64,000 bases of DNA, taken from positions 1 through 64,000 of the forward strand of contig SCUS01000187.1 of NCBI GenBank assembly GCA_004297725.1. The letters are read 5' to 3'. The notes under the pieces were generated by a model. That model had not been told where the DNA came from. It did no database searches and was given only the letters and a program-made list of their open reading frames with translations. The stretch comes from Myxococcaceae bacterium. GTDB lineage: Bacteria; Myxococcota_A; Polyangia; Polyangiales; Ga0077539. Both the position numbers and the translations under genes were made by a program. Positions 6,162 to 15,479 of the stretch are shown piece after piece. The stretch's first letter is position 1. Every line of letters starts with the position of its first letter.

Positions 6162-9016
6162 TCCAGACGATCCCTTTCATGCAGGGTAAACGAGAAGGTC
6201 GCTCCGCGGTCGATCGCCCCTTCCGCCCAGACCCGTCCCTTGTGCCTGCTCACGACGCGTCGAACCGTTGCCAGCCCTACTCCGGTCCCCTCGAACTCGG
6301 CCGCAGAGTGCAGGCGCTGGAATACCCCGAAGAGCTTGCTCACGTAGGCGGCATCGAACCCAGCGCCGTTGTCGCGGACGAAATAGACCGGATGGCCATC
6401 GCCCGCCGCAGCTCCGAACTCGATGCGTGCCTCTTCGCGCTTCCCGGTGAACTTCCAGGCGTTGCCAAGGAGGTTGTCGAACATCACCGCGAGCAGTCGC
6501 GAGTCTCCGTGGCTCGTCAGGCCGTCCTGAATCACCACGTCGACGCGGCGATCCGGATGGCTTCTCTGCAACCTGGCGAGCGCCGATCGCGCCAGCTCGC
6601 TCAGATTCACCTCCCCGTCGCGCAGCTCGCTCCGCGTGACCCTGGAGAGGGCGAGCAGGTCATCGATGAGCTGCGCCATCTGCTGGGCCGCCTCGCGGAC
6701 GAAGGAGAGATACTTCCTGCCCTCCGCGTCGAGGCTGGCGGCATAGTCCTCCAGGAGCGCCTGGCTGAAGCCGTCGATGCTTCGCAGGGGAGCACGAAGG
6801 TCATGGGCAACGGAGTAGCTGAAGGCTTCGAGCTCACGGTTCGCCTCCTCCGCGACATCCCTGGCGCGCGCGAGGGCTTCCTGAGTCTGTTTGATCTCCG
6901 TCACGTCGCGCGCGACCGAGTAGAGGGTGCCGGACTCGGGCGCGGTGGTCCATGCGAGCCAGCGGTATGTCCCATCCTTGCAGCGATAGCGAGCTTCGAA
7001 GCGGAGAGAGGAGATCCCCCTGGCGAGCCGCTCGAGCTCGGCCGACGTGGCGGCCTTGTCATCCGGGTGCACGAAATCGATGAACGGACGGGAGAGCAAT
7101 TCTTCTCTGCTGTAACCGAGAACGTCGAACGCCGGGCTGATGCGCTTGAAATACCCGTCCAGGTCCGCGATGCACATCATGTCGAGCGAGAGCGTGAAGA
7201 AGCGCTCGAGCACCGCACGCTGACGTGCCAGTTCGACGTGCGTGCGAACTCGTGCGAGGAGTTCGCGAGCGGCGAAGGGCTTGACGAGATAATCGTCCGC
7301 GCCGCCCTCCAGCCCCTCGATGGTGGCCTCTTCACCCGCCCTCGCAGACAGGAGGATCACGGGGACGTCGTGAGTCTTCGGGTCGGAGCGCAGCGCACGG
7401 AGAAGGCCGAAGCCATCGAGGTTCGGCATCATCACATCGCTGAGGATGAGGGCGGGCTGGCATCGGCGCGCGGCATCGAGCGCCGCGAGCCCGTCGTCAG
7501 CCGTCTCCACGGCGTAGTGAGGACTCAAGATGCCTGCGATGTAGTCGCGCAGGTCTGCATTGTCGTCGACCACGAGGACGCGAGCGGGCGCTCGTGTGAT
7601 AAAGCCAGAGGGCGCCGCAATGGCCGCTGCTGGCTCGGCCACGGCTGGCTTTGAGCCACCCCGCCAGCGTAGAGCCTCCTCGACGAAGAACGGCGCGACT
7701 CTTCCACCCCGCGAGGTCGATGAGGAGCCTCCGGTCTTGATGCGCTCCGGTGGCAAGTGCCCGGATCCACGCGGAAGGGAGACCGTGAAGGTGCTGCCCA
7801 CGCCTGGCTGGCTCGTGACCCGGACAGCGCCGCCATGGAGCCGAACAAGATCGTGAACGAGCGCGAGCCCGATGCCAGAACCCTCATGCGTGCGCGAGCG
7901 AGCGCCGACCACCCGATGAAAGCGCTCGAAGATGTGCGGCAGCTCCTGCTCCGGGATTCCCGTGCCGGTATCGCGGACCGCGATCTCGACATGATCGTCG
8001 CGCCACCGAACCGAGACGCCGATGGTGCCCTCGAACGTGAACTTGAGCGCGTTCGACAGCAGGTTGAGCACGACCTTCTCCCATAGGTCGTGGTCGATGA
8101 AGACGGGCTCGGGCAGCGACTCGCAGTCTACCTCGAGTCGGATGCCGGTGCGCTCGATGGCTGAACGAAAGGCGCTGGCCAGGTAGGCGGTCAGCGCCGA
8201 CACGTCGGTCGGTTGGTAGGACGCCTGGATGCGTCCGGCTTCGATCTGTGAGAAGTCGAGAAGCGAGTTGACCAGGCGTGTGAGTCGAAGCGCGTTCCGG
8301 TGAGTCAGCTTGAGCGCCTCTCCACTCAGGGCCTGCTCAGGCGAGGCGAGGGCATCCTCGATTGGCCCCAGCAGCAGCGTCAGCGGCGTGCGGAACTCGT
8401 GGCTCACGTTGCTGTAGAAGGCCGTCTTCGCAGCGTCGAACTCCCCGAGTCTGGCGTTTGCTCTGCGTAGCTCGTCGTTGGCCGCAGCGAGCTCCTGACT
8501 GCGCTTGATGACCTCGCGTTCCATCGCGTGCGTCTTGCCGCGAAGCTCCTCCCCGAGCTGCGTCGCCTGGACCAGCTCGGTGACGTCCTCTACGCGATGG
8601 AGGATGTAGAGGATCTCACCGGACGGAGAGAGCACCGGGATGTTCTTCGGACTCCAATACTTCGTCTCGAACGTGCCGTCGGGGCCGCGGATGTCGTAGC
8701 GCTGCACGGCCATCGTGTCGGGCCCACGGGTCGCGAGCACTCGCTCGAGCGACGCGCGGAGGTTGCTCGTCCCGGTGGCGTCGGGGTCGTCAGGGTTGTC
8801 CGGGAAGACCTCGAAGAGCGGCCTGCCATGCGTCTGTTCGCGCGTCGTGTGCGTCGCGGCCAGGCGGGTGTTCGTCGCCGCGACCATCGTGTACCGCGGG
8901 GCGTCTGGGAGGAGAACGAGCAAGACGTCCGGGGACGCCTCGAAGAGGAGGCGCAGATCGCGGACGAACGCCTCGTCCGCCTCAGACACCGCCAGAGGCT
9001 CATCGACATCACGCAT
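6158..9016 (-). CDS. Double hybrid histidine kinase, PAS-HisKA-HATPase-REC-PAS-HisKA-HATPase
   Basis: A 952-residue soluble kinase holding two complete kinase cores. Order: PAS (about 15-150), coiled coil, HisKA with SHEFRTPL (H about 205), ATPase with GTGIPEQ and GSGIGLAL, receiver (about 490-610, Asp near 525 in SDVMMPN), second PAS (about 625-735, RISPAFDVLGYS), HisKA with AHDLRAPL (H about 737), and a second ATPase with DNGAGFD and GTGVGLAT. The last core resembles the kinase module of phytochromes, but no chromophore GAF domain is present. It heads the operon and overlaps the CheY-like gene. The two kinase halves could represent a fusion of adjacent genes. No transmembrane segment is seen, so the stimulus is probably cytosolic. 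Confidence 0.9.
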   Translation of the reverse strand: MRDVDEPLAVSEADEAFVRDLRLLFEASPDVLLVLLPDAPRYTMVAATNTRLAATHTTREQTHGRPLFEVFPDNPDDPDATGTSNLRASLERVLATRGPDTMAVQRYDIRGPDGTFETKYWSPKNIPVLSPSGEILYILHRVEDVTELVQATQLGEELRGKTHAMEREVIKRSQELAAANDELRRANARLGEFDAAKTAFYSNVSHEFRTPLTLLLGPIEDALASPEQALSGEALKLTHRNALRLTRLVNSLLDFSQIEAGRIQASYQPTDVSALTAYLASAFRSAIERTGIRLEVDCESLPEPVFIDHDLWEKVVLNLLSNALKFTFEGTIGVSVRWRDDHVEIAVRDTGTGIPEQELPHIFERFHRVVGARSRTHEGSGIGLALVHDLVRLHGGAVRVTSQPGVGSTFTVSLPRGSGHLPPERIKTGGSSSTSRGGRVAPFFVEEALRWRGGSKPAVAEPAAAIAAPSGFITRAPARVLVVDDNADLRDYIAGILSPHYAVETADDGLAALDAARRCQPALILSDVMMPNLDGFGLLRALRSDPKTHDVPVILLSARAGEEATIEGLEGGADDYLVKPFAARELLARVRTHVELARQRAVLERFFTLSLDMMCIADLDGYFKRISPAFDVLGYSREELLSRPFIDFVHPDDKAATSAELERLARGISSLRFEARYRCKDGTYRWLAWTTAPESGTLYSVARDVTEIKQTQEALARARDVAEEANRELEAFSYSVAHDLRAPLRSIDGFSQALLEDYAASLDAEGRKYLSFVREAAQQMAQLIDDLLALSRVTRSELRDGEVNLSELARSALARLQRSHPDRRVDVVIQDGLTSHGDSRLLAVMFDNLLGNAWKFTGKREEARIEFGAAAGDGHPVYFVRDNGAGFDAAYVSKLFGVFQRLHSAAEFEGTGVGLATVRRVVSRHKGRVWAEGAIDRGATFSFTLHERDRLE

Positions 9017-9267
9017 GGCTTCTCACAGTTCGCTCCCTGCTCCGCTGCGCACGACTCGACGACGCGATATCGGCAGTCGCACACGACACTCGCATGCAGT
9101 CGACTCAGTTACAACGAGCAACATCCACTCGCAAGGACTGGGCTCTCTTGTCAGTCCGGTGTCCGCACGGCGGTCAGTCGAGGTCGACTTGGGGGGTTCG
9201 GATCTCCTGCCGGGGTGAAAGGGGCGCCCTGGGCGCCGCGCTCGATCGGGCGTACCCTGTGGCCCCG

Positions 9268-10710
9268 ATGACCAGGCCACACACTCTCCTCCTCGCCGCC
9301 ACGCTCCTGTCACTCGCCGCCTGCAACGACGCCGCGCCCTCCACCGCGGACGCCGGATCGCTCGCCGCGACCATCACCGACGCCGCGGCCGCGACGGACG
9401 TCGTGACCCCCGCCGACGCCGCGCTCGCGCCCGACGATGTCCCCGCGCCGGAGCGCTTCTCGTACGTCCCCATGGGCTGTACGCACCGGGTCAGCGCCCC
9501 GGTGGGGTCGACCAGCAACTTCCGCGACGACCGCAGCACCTTCGGCGCGGCGCCTGATCCCCACGACGTGCACGTCAACTGGCCCGCCGACCCGTCGAGC
9601 ACCATCGCCTTCCTGTGGCGCACCGACCCGGGTACCCGCGCGACCGTGGTGCAGTACGGGCTGAGCCCCACGGCCCTCGACCAGACCGCGGTCGGAAGCG
9701 TCGGCACCGCGGGCCTCATGGGCAACCAGGTGACCGCCCACGAGGTGCACGTCTGCGGCCTCAGGCCGGACACCACCTACCACTACCGGGTGGGCGGCGA
9801 AGGGCACTGGAGCGCCGTGCAGCGCTTCAAGACGGGCCCCGCGCCCGGGCGCACGGACTACGACGTGCGCTTCGTCGTGGCGGGTGACTCGCGCGACGAC
9901 GTCAGCCGCTGGCGCCAGCTCCAGGAGCGGGCGATGGGCGGAATGAACCCGCCGGACTTCGAGATCTTCACCGGAGACGCGGTGCTGGTGGGCTTCCTCC
10001 AGGGCCAGTGGCAGAGCTGGTTCGAGGGAGCTCGTAGCGCGATGTCGACGGTTCCCTTCGTGATGGTTCATGGCAACCACGAGGGGCTGTCGGTCAACTA
10101 CCTGATGCAGTTCGCGCAGCCGCAGTCGGGCGTCTCCTCCCAGGACGAGCTCTATTTCTCTCTCGACTACGGTCCGGTGCACCTCGTGGTGCTCAATGAC
10201 ACCCCGCTTCGCAGCGACTACGAGGGCGACGTGCTCGGGACGCAGCTCGCGTGGCTGCGGGCCGACCTCGCGAGGGCGAGGGCCAACCGGGCGCGCGTGC
10301 CGTTCATCATCGCGACGCACCACAAGCCGGCCTTCGCCTCGTCGTCGCACTCCGACGAGATCGACACGCAGGCCGTCCGCCGCGGCTGGGCGCCCGTGTA
10401 CGACGAGTTCGGCGTCGACCTGGTGCTCAACGGACACGAGCACGACTTCGAGCTCAGCAAGGAGGTCGACGGACAGGGCCGGGAGGTCAGCGGCCGCCGC
10501 GGCACCCGCTACGTCGTCACCGGGGGAGCGGGCGCCTCGCTCACCACCCTGGGAGCCGGCGCACTGCAGCCCTGGGGCGCCCACTTCGAGAGCGCGCACC
10601 ACATCGTCGAGGTGCACGCCACCATGACCCGGCTCGAGCTGACGCCCCGCCGCCTCGACGGCACCGTCATCGAGGCAGGCCGGATCTCGCTCACGCCTCG
10701 CGCGCCCTGA
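9268..10710 (+). CDS. Purple-acid-phosphatase-like metallophosphoesterase lipoprotein
   Basis: A 480-residue exported protein with lipobox LAAC (C19) and an Asp/Ala/Thr linker. A fibronectin-III-like domain (about 95-200, ending in the YHYRVGG type of strand) is followed by a calcineurin-like phosphoesterase domain. Metal-binding motifs visible in order are AGDSRDD, TGDAVL, GNHE, ATHHK and GHEHD. This two-domain order is that of purple acid phosphatases, here probably acting on extracellular phosphate esters from the outer membrane. A longer frame exists upstream from 9094, but only the ATG at 9268 gives a lipoprotein signal. The divergent gap to the kinase operon (9017-9267) presumably carries both promoters, though no clear boxes were seen. 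Confidence 0.85.
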   Translation: MTRPHTLLLAATLLSLAACNDAAPSTADAGSLAATITDAAAATDVVTPADAALAPDDVPAPERFSYVPMGCTHRVSAPVGSTSNFRDDRSTFGAAPDPHDVHVNWPADPSSTIAFLWRTDPGTRATVVQYGLSPTALDQTAVGSVGTAGLMGNQVTAHEVHVCGLRPDTTYHYRVGGEGHWSAVQRFKTGPAPGRTDYDVRFVVAGDSRDDVSRWRQLQERAMGGMNPPDFEIFTGDAVLVGFLQGQWQSWFEGARSAMSTVPFVMVHGNHEGLSVNYLMQFAQPQSGVSSQDELYFSLDYGPVHLVVLNDTPLRSDYEGDVLGTQLAWLRADLARARANRARVPFIIATHHKPAFASSSHSDEIDTQAVRRGWAPVYDEFGVDLVLNGHEHDFELSKEVDGQGREVSGRRGTRYVVTGGAGASLTTLGAGALQPWGAHFESAHHIVEVHATMTRLELTPRRLDGTVIEAGRISLTPRAP

Positions 10711-10776
10711 TCGGGGCATGGCTCATACTGATTCGTTGTCAGTATTGCCGCGTCGCTTCAGTCGATTGTTCAATGA

Positions 10777-10900
10777 GCAAGCCGCGTGTTTGACGCTACG
10801 GGTTCGCGCGAAACAGTTCAGGGGTGGTGCAAGCCTCCTGTTTGACGCTGGGGTGAGCGTCAACGCGCGAACCCCAGCGTCAAACACGCGGCTTGCACCC
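10777..10900. repeat. Palindromic three-arm repeat element
   Basis: A left arm at 10777-10810 and a right arm at 10864-10896 are inverted copies with only small differences; the core GTTTGACGCT is paired with AGCGTCAAAC. Between them, 10818-10852 is another copy in the same orientation as the left arm, so one DNA unit occurs three times within 120 bases. The transcript could fold in two alternative ways. The rest of 10711-11046 holds no gene I can support. It lies between the 3' end of the phosphatase gene and the 3' end of the minus-strand operon, so it might also act as a bidirectional terminator. Confidence 0.75.
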
Positions 10901-11046
10901 CCTGACCCGTCTCGTGGGAGCGGTCGCACCGGGCTGGCGTAGGCGCTCGCCCCGTCGCTCCGCGACGGTGAGGCGCGCCGGGCTGGCGTGGTCGATGGGC
11001 TGAAACGCGCCAGTGCCATCGACGCCCATGGGAGCCGCGCCGGCGC

Positions 11047-13227
11047 TCACTCCCTCGCAGCCACCGGGTGCAGTCCCCCGCGGACGCCTTCGTACACCGC
11101 GCGCATCCGCGCCAGGTCGGCCGGGCGCGTCGCCGCCAGGTTGGTGCGCTCTCCCGGGTCTTCGGTGAGGTGATAGAGCTCGAAGCGACCGACGCCCCGC
11201 TCCAGCAGCTTCCAGCCGTCCTCGATGACCCCACGGCGCAGGCTGTTGTACGGCCCTTCCGGTAGCTCCAGGTAGATCGGCCGCGCGGCCGCCGCCTCGC
11301 CGCGGAGGTCGCCCAGCAGGCTCTCTCCCGACATGGCGTCGGGTGTCCCCTCGGCCGGGCGCTCCAGTCCCAAGAGACCCAGCAGCGTCGGCGCCAGGTC
11401 GATCTGGCTGCGGGCCACGTCCACCCGCCTCGGCGCCATCCCTGGCACGTAGACGATCAGCGGGACCCTCACCAGCTCCTCCCACAGCTCCACCCCGTGC
11501 CAGGACATCCCGTGCTCGGCGAAGGCCTCGCCGTGGTCGGCCGTCACCACCACGGCGGTGTGCTGCGCGACGTCCCCGGGAAGGGCAGCCAGCGCATCGA
11601 GCAGCCGGCCCACCTGCGCGTCGGTGAACATCACCTCTCGAAAGTACTTCGCCCGCTCCCCCCGGCCGAAGAGGGGGAGCTCGGGGTGATCGACGTATTG
11701 CTTGTGGGGATCGAAGAAGTGCGCCCAGAGCATGAAGCGCCCACCGGCGCGAGCGCCCTCTTGCAACAAGGCAATGGCCCGGTCGGCCACGCGGTGGTCC
11801 GCCGAGCGGGTCTCCTGCTCGCCGGAGGGCTGGGCGGACATGTCCCAGGTGTCGATGCCCTGGGTCAGCCCGAAGCGGGGCTCGAAGTAGAAGTGAGAGG
11901 CCGCTCCCGCGGTGCGAAAGCCCGCCTGCTTCAAGCGCTCTGCCAGGAAGACGTTGCCCGAAAGATATCGGGTGAAGTGCTGCGCGTCCCGAGGGCACTC
12001 GGTGGGATATCGCCCGGTCATCAGCGGGCCGATCGCCCGACCCGTATAGGAGCTGATGGCATAGGCGTGATCGAAGACCACCGAGCGCGCCGCGAGCTCG
12101 TCGAGGCGGGGGGAGATGGGGTGGGGGTTGCCCGCGTAGTGGAGGTCCCAGCGGAGGGTGTCCACGGTGACCAGCAGCAGGTTGTCGATGCGAGGCAGCG
12201 CCGGAGCCGAGGGCGAGGGAGGGGCCTCCGCGCGTCGTGGCCTGGGGCGAGGCGCCACCGCGTCGGAGCCCGAGCAGTCCTCGTCGATGCGGTTGCCGGG
12301 GAGGTCGGTCGCTCCGGGGTTGATGGAGGCGCTGCGGTCGTCGCAGTCGCCGCCGCCGAAGCGCCGGGCGAAGCCGTCGCGGTCGGCGTCGGTGCGCTTG
12401 CGGAGCAGCCGGAGCACCGCGCGGGGGAGCGTCGGTCGGGCGTCGATGTCCACCGCCACGGGGCTGCGCTCGAAGCGGGTGGCGTCGAAGCCCAGCGCCG
12501 CAGCGCCCAGCACCACCGCGAGCGCGAAGCCGGGGAGGGCGAAGCGCCGCAGCGGGAGCGTGAGCGCGAGGGAGAGCGCCCCGATGGCGCCGAGCTGGAG
12601 CACCGGGGTCAGGTCGAGCTCGGGCTTCTTCAAGACGCCGAAGCCCGAGAGGAGGAAGGCGGCGCGGGTGAAGGTTCCGTCGGGGTTGCCCCAGTAGACG
12701 CCGTGGGCGGCGGTGGCGAGGGCGAGGGCGAGACCGGCCGCGGCGGAGGCGCCCAGCACCGTCGGGAGCGGTCGCTGTGCGGGGACGCGAGGGGCCACGA
12801 AGCGCGCCGCGAGGGCGAGGAGGGAGAGCGTCGCGAGGGTGAGCAGCAGCAGCGCGAAGGACTGCGCGAAGGCCGCGAGCCCGACGTGGTGGTAGGCGGT
12901 GAGGAAGTGCCGCCCGGCGAGCGAGACCAGGGCCATCCAGAGCACGGCGGTCACGGGAGCGAGCAGCAGCAGCGAGGCGACGATCGGGAGGCGCGGGGCG
13001 ACGCGGGCGCGCAGCCGGTCGAGCACGGCGGGAGAGGCGAGCAGCGCCAGCGGGACCAGCGCGGCACCCACCGCGAGCCCGGGGATCACCAGCAGGCCGG
13101 CGAGGCGGAGACCGAGGTCGAGGTGCTGCCCCGGGGGGGCTTTTACCGCGGAGAGTAAACCGACCGCGAGGCCCGCGAGCGGACCGGCGGCGAGGGGGAC
13201 CAGGGCACGATGGAGCGCGCTGCGCAT
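11047..13227 (-). CDS. Membrane-anchored sulfatase/phosphoglycerol-transferase-like enzyme with MopE-type motif
   Basis: A 726-residue protein. Residues 1-250 contain several hydrophobic membrane segments. Residues 280-320 form a calcium/metal-binding style motif (D-x-D-x-DG, GGGDCDD, NPGA, IDEDCSG) as in MopE-related myxobacterial proteins. From about 345 there is an alkaline-phosphatase-superfamily sulfatase domain: TVDTLRWD, the nucleophile segment SSYTGRAIG with TGRYP, and TADHGEAFAEHG. Counting back from TGR places Thr395 at the nucleophile position, where true sulfatases have a Cys or Ser matured to formylglycine. A phosphotransferase or phosphohydrolase of the LtaS/PGT kind is therefore more likely. 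It is the last gene of a three-gene operon, 13 bases after the isomerase gene. Confidence 0.8.
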   Translation of the reverse strand: MRSALHRALVPLAAGPLAGLAVGLLSAVKAPPGQHLDLGLRLAGLLVIPGLAVGAALVPLALLASPAVLDRLRARVAPRLPIVASLLLLAPVTAVLWMALVSLAGRHFLTAYHHVGLAAFAQSFALLLLTLATLSLLALAARFVAPRVPAQRPLPTVLGASAAAGLALALATAAHGVYWGNPDGTFTRAAFLLSGFGVLKKPELDLTPVLQLGAIGALSLALTLPLRRFALPGFALAVVLGAAALGFDATRFERSPVAVDIDARPTLPRAVLRLLRKRTDADRDGFARRFGGGDCDDRSASINPGATDLPGNRIDEDCSGSDAVAPRPRPRRAEAPPSPSAPALPRIDNLLLVTVDTLRWDLHYAGNPHPISPRLDELAARSVVFDHAYAISSYTGRAIGPLMTGRYPTECPRDAQHFTRYLSGNVFLAERLKQAGFRTAGAASHFYFEPRFGLTQGIDTWDMSAQPSGEQETRSADHRVADRAIALLQEGARAGGRFMLWAHFFDPHKQYVDHPELPLFGRGERAKYFREVMFTDAQVGRLLDALAALPGDVAQHTAVVVTADHGEAFAEHGMSWHGVELWEELVRVPLIVYVPGMAPRRVDVARSQIDLAPTLLGLLGLERPAEGTPDAMSGESLLGDLRGEAAAARPIYLELPEGPYNSLRRGVIEDGWKLLERGVGRFELYHLTEDPGERTNLAATRPADLARMRAVYEGVRGGLHPVAARE

Positions 13228-13240
13228 GGGGGGGGAGCGC

Positions 13241-14020
13241 TCAGCGGCCGGTGAAGACGGCGGGGCGCTTCTGGAAGAAGGCCGTGATGCCTTCGATGCA
13301 GTCCTGCGAGCGGAGGCACCCGGTCTGCGCGGCGCCCTCGTCGCGGAAGGCCTGGTCGAAGCTCTTGGAGAGGCCGGAGCGCACCAGGCGCTTGATGTGC
13401 CCGATGGCCAGCGGAGGGCCGTTGACCAGCTTGTCGGCCATGGCGGTGACCGCGGCGTCGAGCTCGTCGGGGGCGACCACCTTCGCGACCAGGCCGAAGT
13501 GCAGGGCCGCCGCGGCGTCGAGCTTCTCTCCGAGGAGCGTGAGCTCGAGGGCCTTGGAGAGGCCGATGAGGTGGGGGAGCATCCAGGTTCCGCCGCCGTC
13601 GGGGATGAGGCCGATGCGGACGAAGCCCTCCTGGAAGTAGGCGCGGGAGGTGGCCACGCGGAGGTCGCACGCCAGCGCGAGGTCGCAGCCGAAGCCGTAG
13701 GCCGCGCCGTCGACCGCGGCGATGGTGGGCAGCGGCGACGAGACGATGGCGCGCACGAGGTCCTGGAAGTGGGCGAGGTGGGTCTCGACGCTGGCGATGA
13801 GCTCGGGGCCCTGGGCGATGGCGTAGCGAAGGTCGGCGCCGGAGCAGAAGGCCCCGCTGCGCCCGACGATCACGATGGCGCGAGCGCCCGCGGGGACGGC
13901 TCCGTCGACGCCCGCCCGCAGCGCGCCGAGCACCTCGGGGTCGAGGGCGTTGCGGCAATCGGGGCGGTCGAGGGTGATCCACCGGGCGCCGCCGCGGTCT
14001 TCGACGCTGACTCCTGACAT
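13241..14020 (-). CDS. Enoyl-CoA hydratase/isomerase family protein, PaaG-like
   Basis: A 259-residue crotonase-fold enzyme. The oxyanion-hole segments are FCSGADLRYA and GAAYGFGCDLALA. The segment FVRIGLIPDGGGTW has the Asp found in PaaG-type isomerases (2-(1,2-epoxy-1,2-dihydrophenyl)acetyl-CoA isomerase), rather than the PE glutamate of standard enoyl-CoA hydratases. It probably isomerises or hydrates an acyl-CoA in the cytosol. The start at 14020 is supported by AAAGGAG ten bases upstream, located inside the end of the transporter gene. A longer open frame upstream is the shadow of that transporter. No other phenylacetate pathway gene is nearby, so the substrate is unclear. Confidence 0.85.
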   Translation of the reverse strand: MSGVSVEDRGGARWITLDRPDCRNALDPEVLGALRAGVDGAVPAGARAIVIVGRSGAFCSGADLRYAIAQGPELIASVETHLAHFQDLVRAIVSSPLPTIAAVDGAAYGFGCDLALACDLRVATSRAYFQEGFVRIGLIPDGGGTWMLPHLIGLSKALELTLLGEKLDAAAALHFGLVAKVVAPDELDAAVTAMADKLVNGPPLAIGHIKRLVRSGLSKSFDQAFRDEGAAQTGCLRSQDCIEGITAFFQKRPAVFTGR

Positions 14021-14022
14021 CT

Positions 14023-15366
14023 CTACGGTTCTCCTTTGGGCTCTTCGGGGGTGCCGTCCGCGAAGGTGTGACGGGAGGTGGGGCTGAAGTCCGGCATCGT
14101 GCGAGGCCCCGCCACGGGTGGTGGTGGTGGTGGTGGTGGTGGCGGTAGGAAATCTCCGTCGGGGCCATCGACCGGGGTGAGCTCGACGGTGTGCACCACG
14201 CCCTCGGGCGCGGGCATCGCCGTGTAGAAGCGCGTGGTGCGGTAGTAGTCCACCGCCTCGCCGACCAGCACCCGCAGCACCGAGGCGACCGGGATCGCCG
14301 CGAGCAGCCCGATGAAGCCCGCCACCTTGCCGCCCGCGAGCAGCGCGAGGATGACCCACACCGGGGAGAGCCCGATGGATCCGCCGACGATGCGCGGGGT
14401 GACGAAGGTGATGTCGACGAGGTGCACGAAGACCATGTAGCCGATGACCGCGAGGCAGGCGCCGGTGCCGCCGTCGAGGAGCGCCAGCAGCGCCGACACG
14501 ATGAGCGCGATGAAGAAGCCGACGTAGGGGACCACCGTGAGGATGCCCGCCAGGATGCCGATGCCCGCGCCCGCGGGGACCTTCAGCGCGGTGAGACCGA
14601 CGGCGAAGAGGGTTCCGAGGATGAGCATCGCGAGGGCCTGGCCGCGGACGTAGCGGCCGAGCGCGGCGTTGACCTTGGTGGCGATGCGGGCGAAGTCGTC
14701 GGCGGCGCGGCGCGGCACGAGCTCGGACACCCCGTCGAGCAGCCGGTGGTAGTCGAGCAGCAGGTAGAAGGCCATCGCCGCGACGATGACCGACTCGAGC
14801 ACCTTCTCGATGATGGAGATCGAGACGTCGGCGGCGGACTGCACCATGCCGAGGCTGCGCCGGGCGATCTCGTCGGTGCGCACGCCGGCCTGGGCGAGCC
14901 ACGCCTCCGCGGTGACCGGGATGCGCACCCGGTAGCGCTGGCGGAGCGAGACCAGGAGGTTGTTGGCCCAGGGGATCCAGTCGTCGCGGAGCTTGCGCGG
15001 CAGCGAGGTGAGCAGGTCGGTGAGCTGGCGCACGATGTCGGGCACCACGAACCAGATGGTCAGCGTGAAGACCACGCCGATGACCGTGAGCACCAGCACG
15101 ATGGCGAGGGGCCGGGGGACGCGCAGCCGCTCGAGGCGCATCACCAGCGGGTCGAGCAGGTAGGCCACCGCGAAGGAGGCCCCGAGCAGGCTGAGCAGGT
15201 CGCGGAAGTACCAGGCGAGGAAGAGCGCGACGGCGACGACGAGCCAGGGGAGAAGCGCCCGTCGAGGCGCGGTGGGGGCCACGAGGCGCAGCGGCCGCGG
15301 AGAACGAGGAGCGATGGGGTCAGTCACGGGCGAGGGAGGCGCACTCTCGCACAACGACCCCGACAA
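14023..15366 (-). CDS. AI-2E family transporter (PF01594-type permease)
   Basis: A 447-residue inner-membrane protein with the AI-2E/TqsA/PerM layout: two N-terminal hydrophobic helices (about 38-70), another helix after a short loop (VLVLTVIGVVFTLTIWFVV), a long soluble segment with amphipathic helices (about 120-200), and five or so C-terminal helices including GIGILAGILTVVPYVGFFIAL. Members export signals or small ions; the name does not establish AI-2 transport. The C-terminal tail is unusual, with about eleven consecutive prolines encoded by a GGT/CCA-type repeat. It heads the operon and is two bases from the isomerase start. Confidence 0.85.
   Translation of the reverse strand: MSGSLCESAPPSPVTDPIAPRSPRPLRLVAPTAPRRALLPWLVVAVALFLAWYFRDLLSLLGASFAVAYLLDPLVMRLERLRVPRPLAIVLVLTVIGVVFTLTIWFVVPDIVRQLTDLLTSLPRKLRDDWIPWANNLLVSLRQRYRVRIPVTAEAWLAQAGVRTDEIARRSLGMVQSAADVSISIIEKVLESVIVAAMAFYLLLDYHRLLDGVSELVPRRAADDFARIATKVNAALGRYVRGQALAMLILGTLFAVGLTALKVPAGAGIGILAGILTVVPYVGFFIALIVSALLALLDGGTGACLAVIGYMVFVHLVDITFVTPRIVGGSIGLSPVWVILALLAGGKVAGFIGLLAAIPVASVLRVLVGEAVDYYRTTRFYTAMPAPEGVVHTVELTPVDGPDGDFLPPPPPPPPPPVAGPRTMPDFSPTSRHTFADGTPEEPKGEP
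14117..14140 (-). repeat. GGT trinucleotide tract coding poly-proline
   Basis: Eight perfect GGT units on the plus strand, with further imperfect units beside them, encode a poly-proline run on the minus strand in the C-terminal tail of the AI-2E-family transporter. Slippage would change tail length without breaking the frame. Confidence 0.85.
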
Positions 15367-15479
15367 TCAACGCGGCGCCGCGATACGCGCAGGGGACTTG
15401 CGCGGGAGCGAGGCACTGTGCGAGTGTTCAGTGGTCCGCCGCGGCGCATCGCGGAGGACGCTCACGAGGAGGTGCGGCG

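Noticed and set aside
4048..10755. Shared TTGTCAGTnTTGCCGCGT-like words near 4050 and 10735
   Set aside because: About 18 bases with a mismatch can occur by chance between two places in 64 kb, and no further similarity surrounds them.
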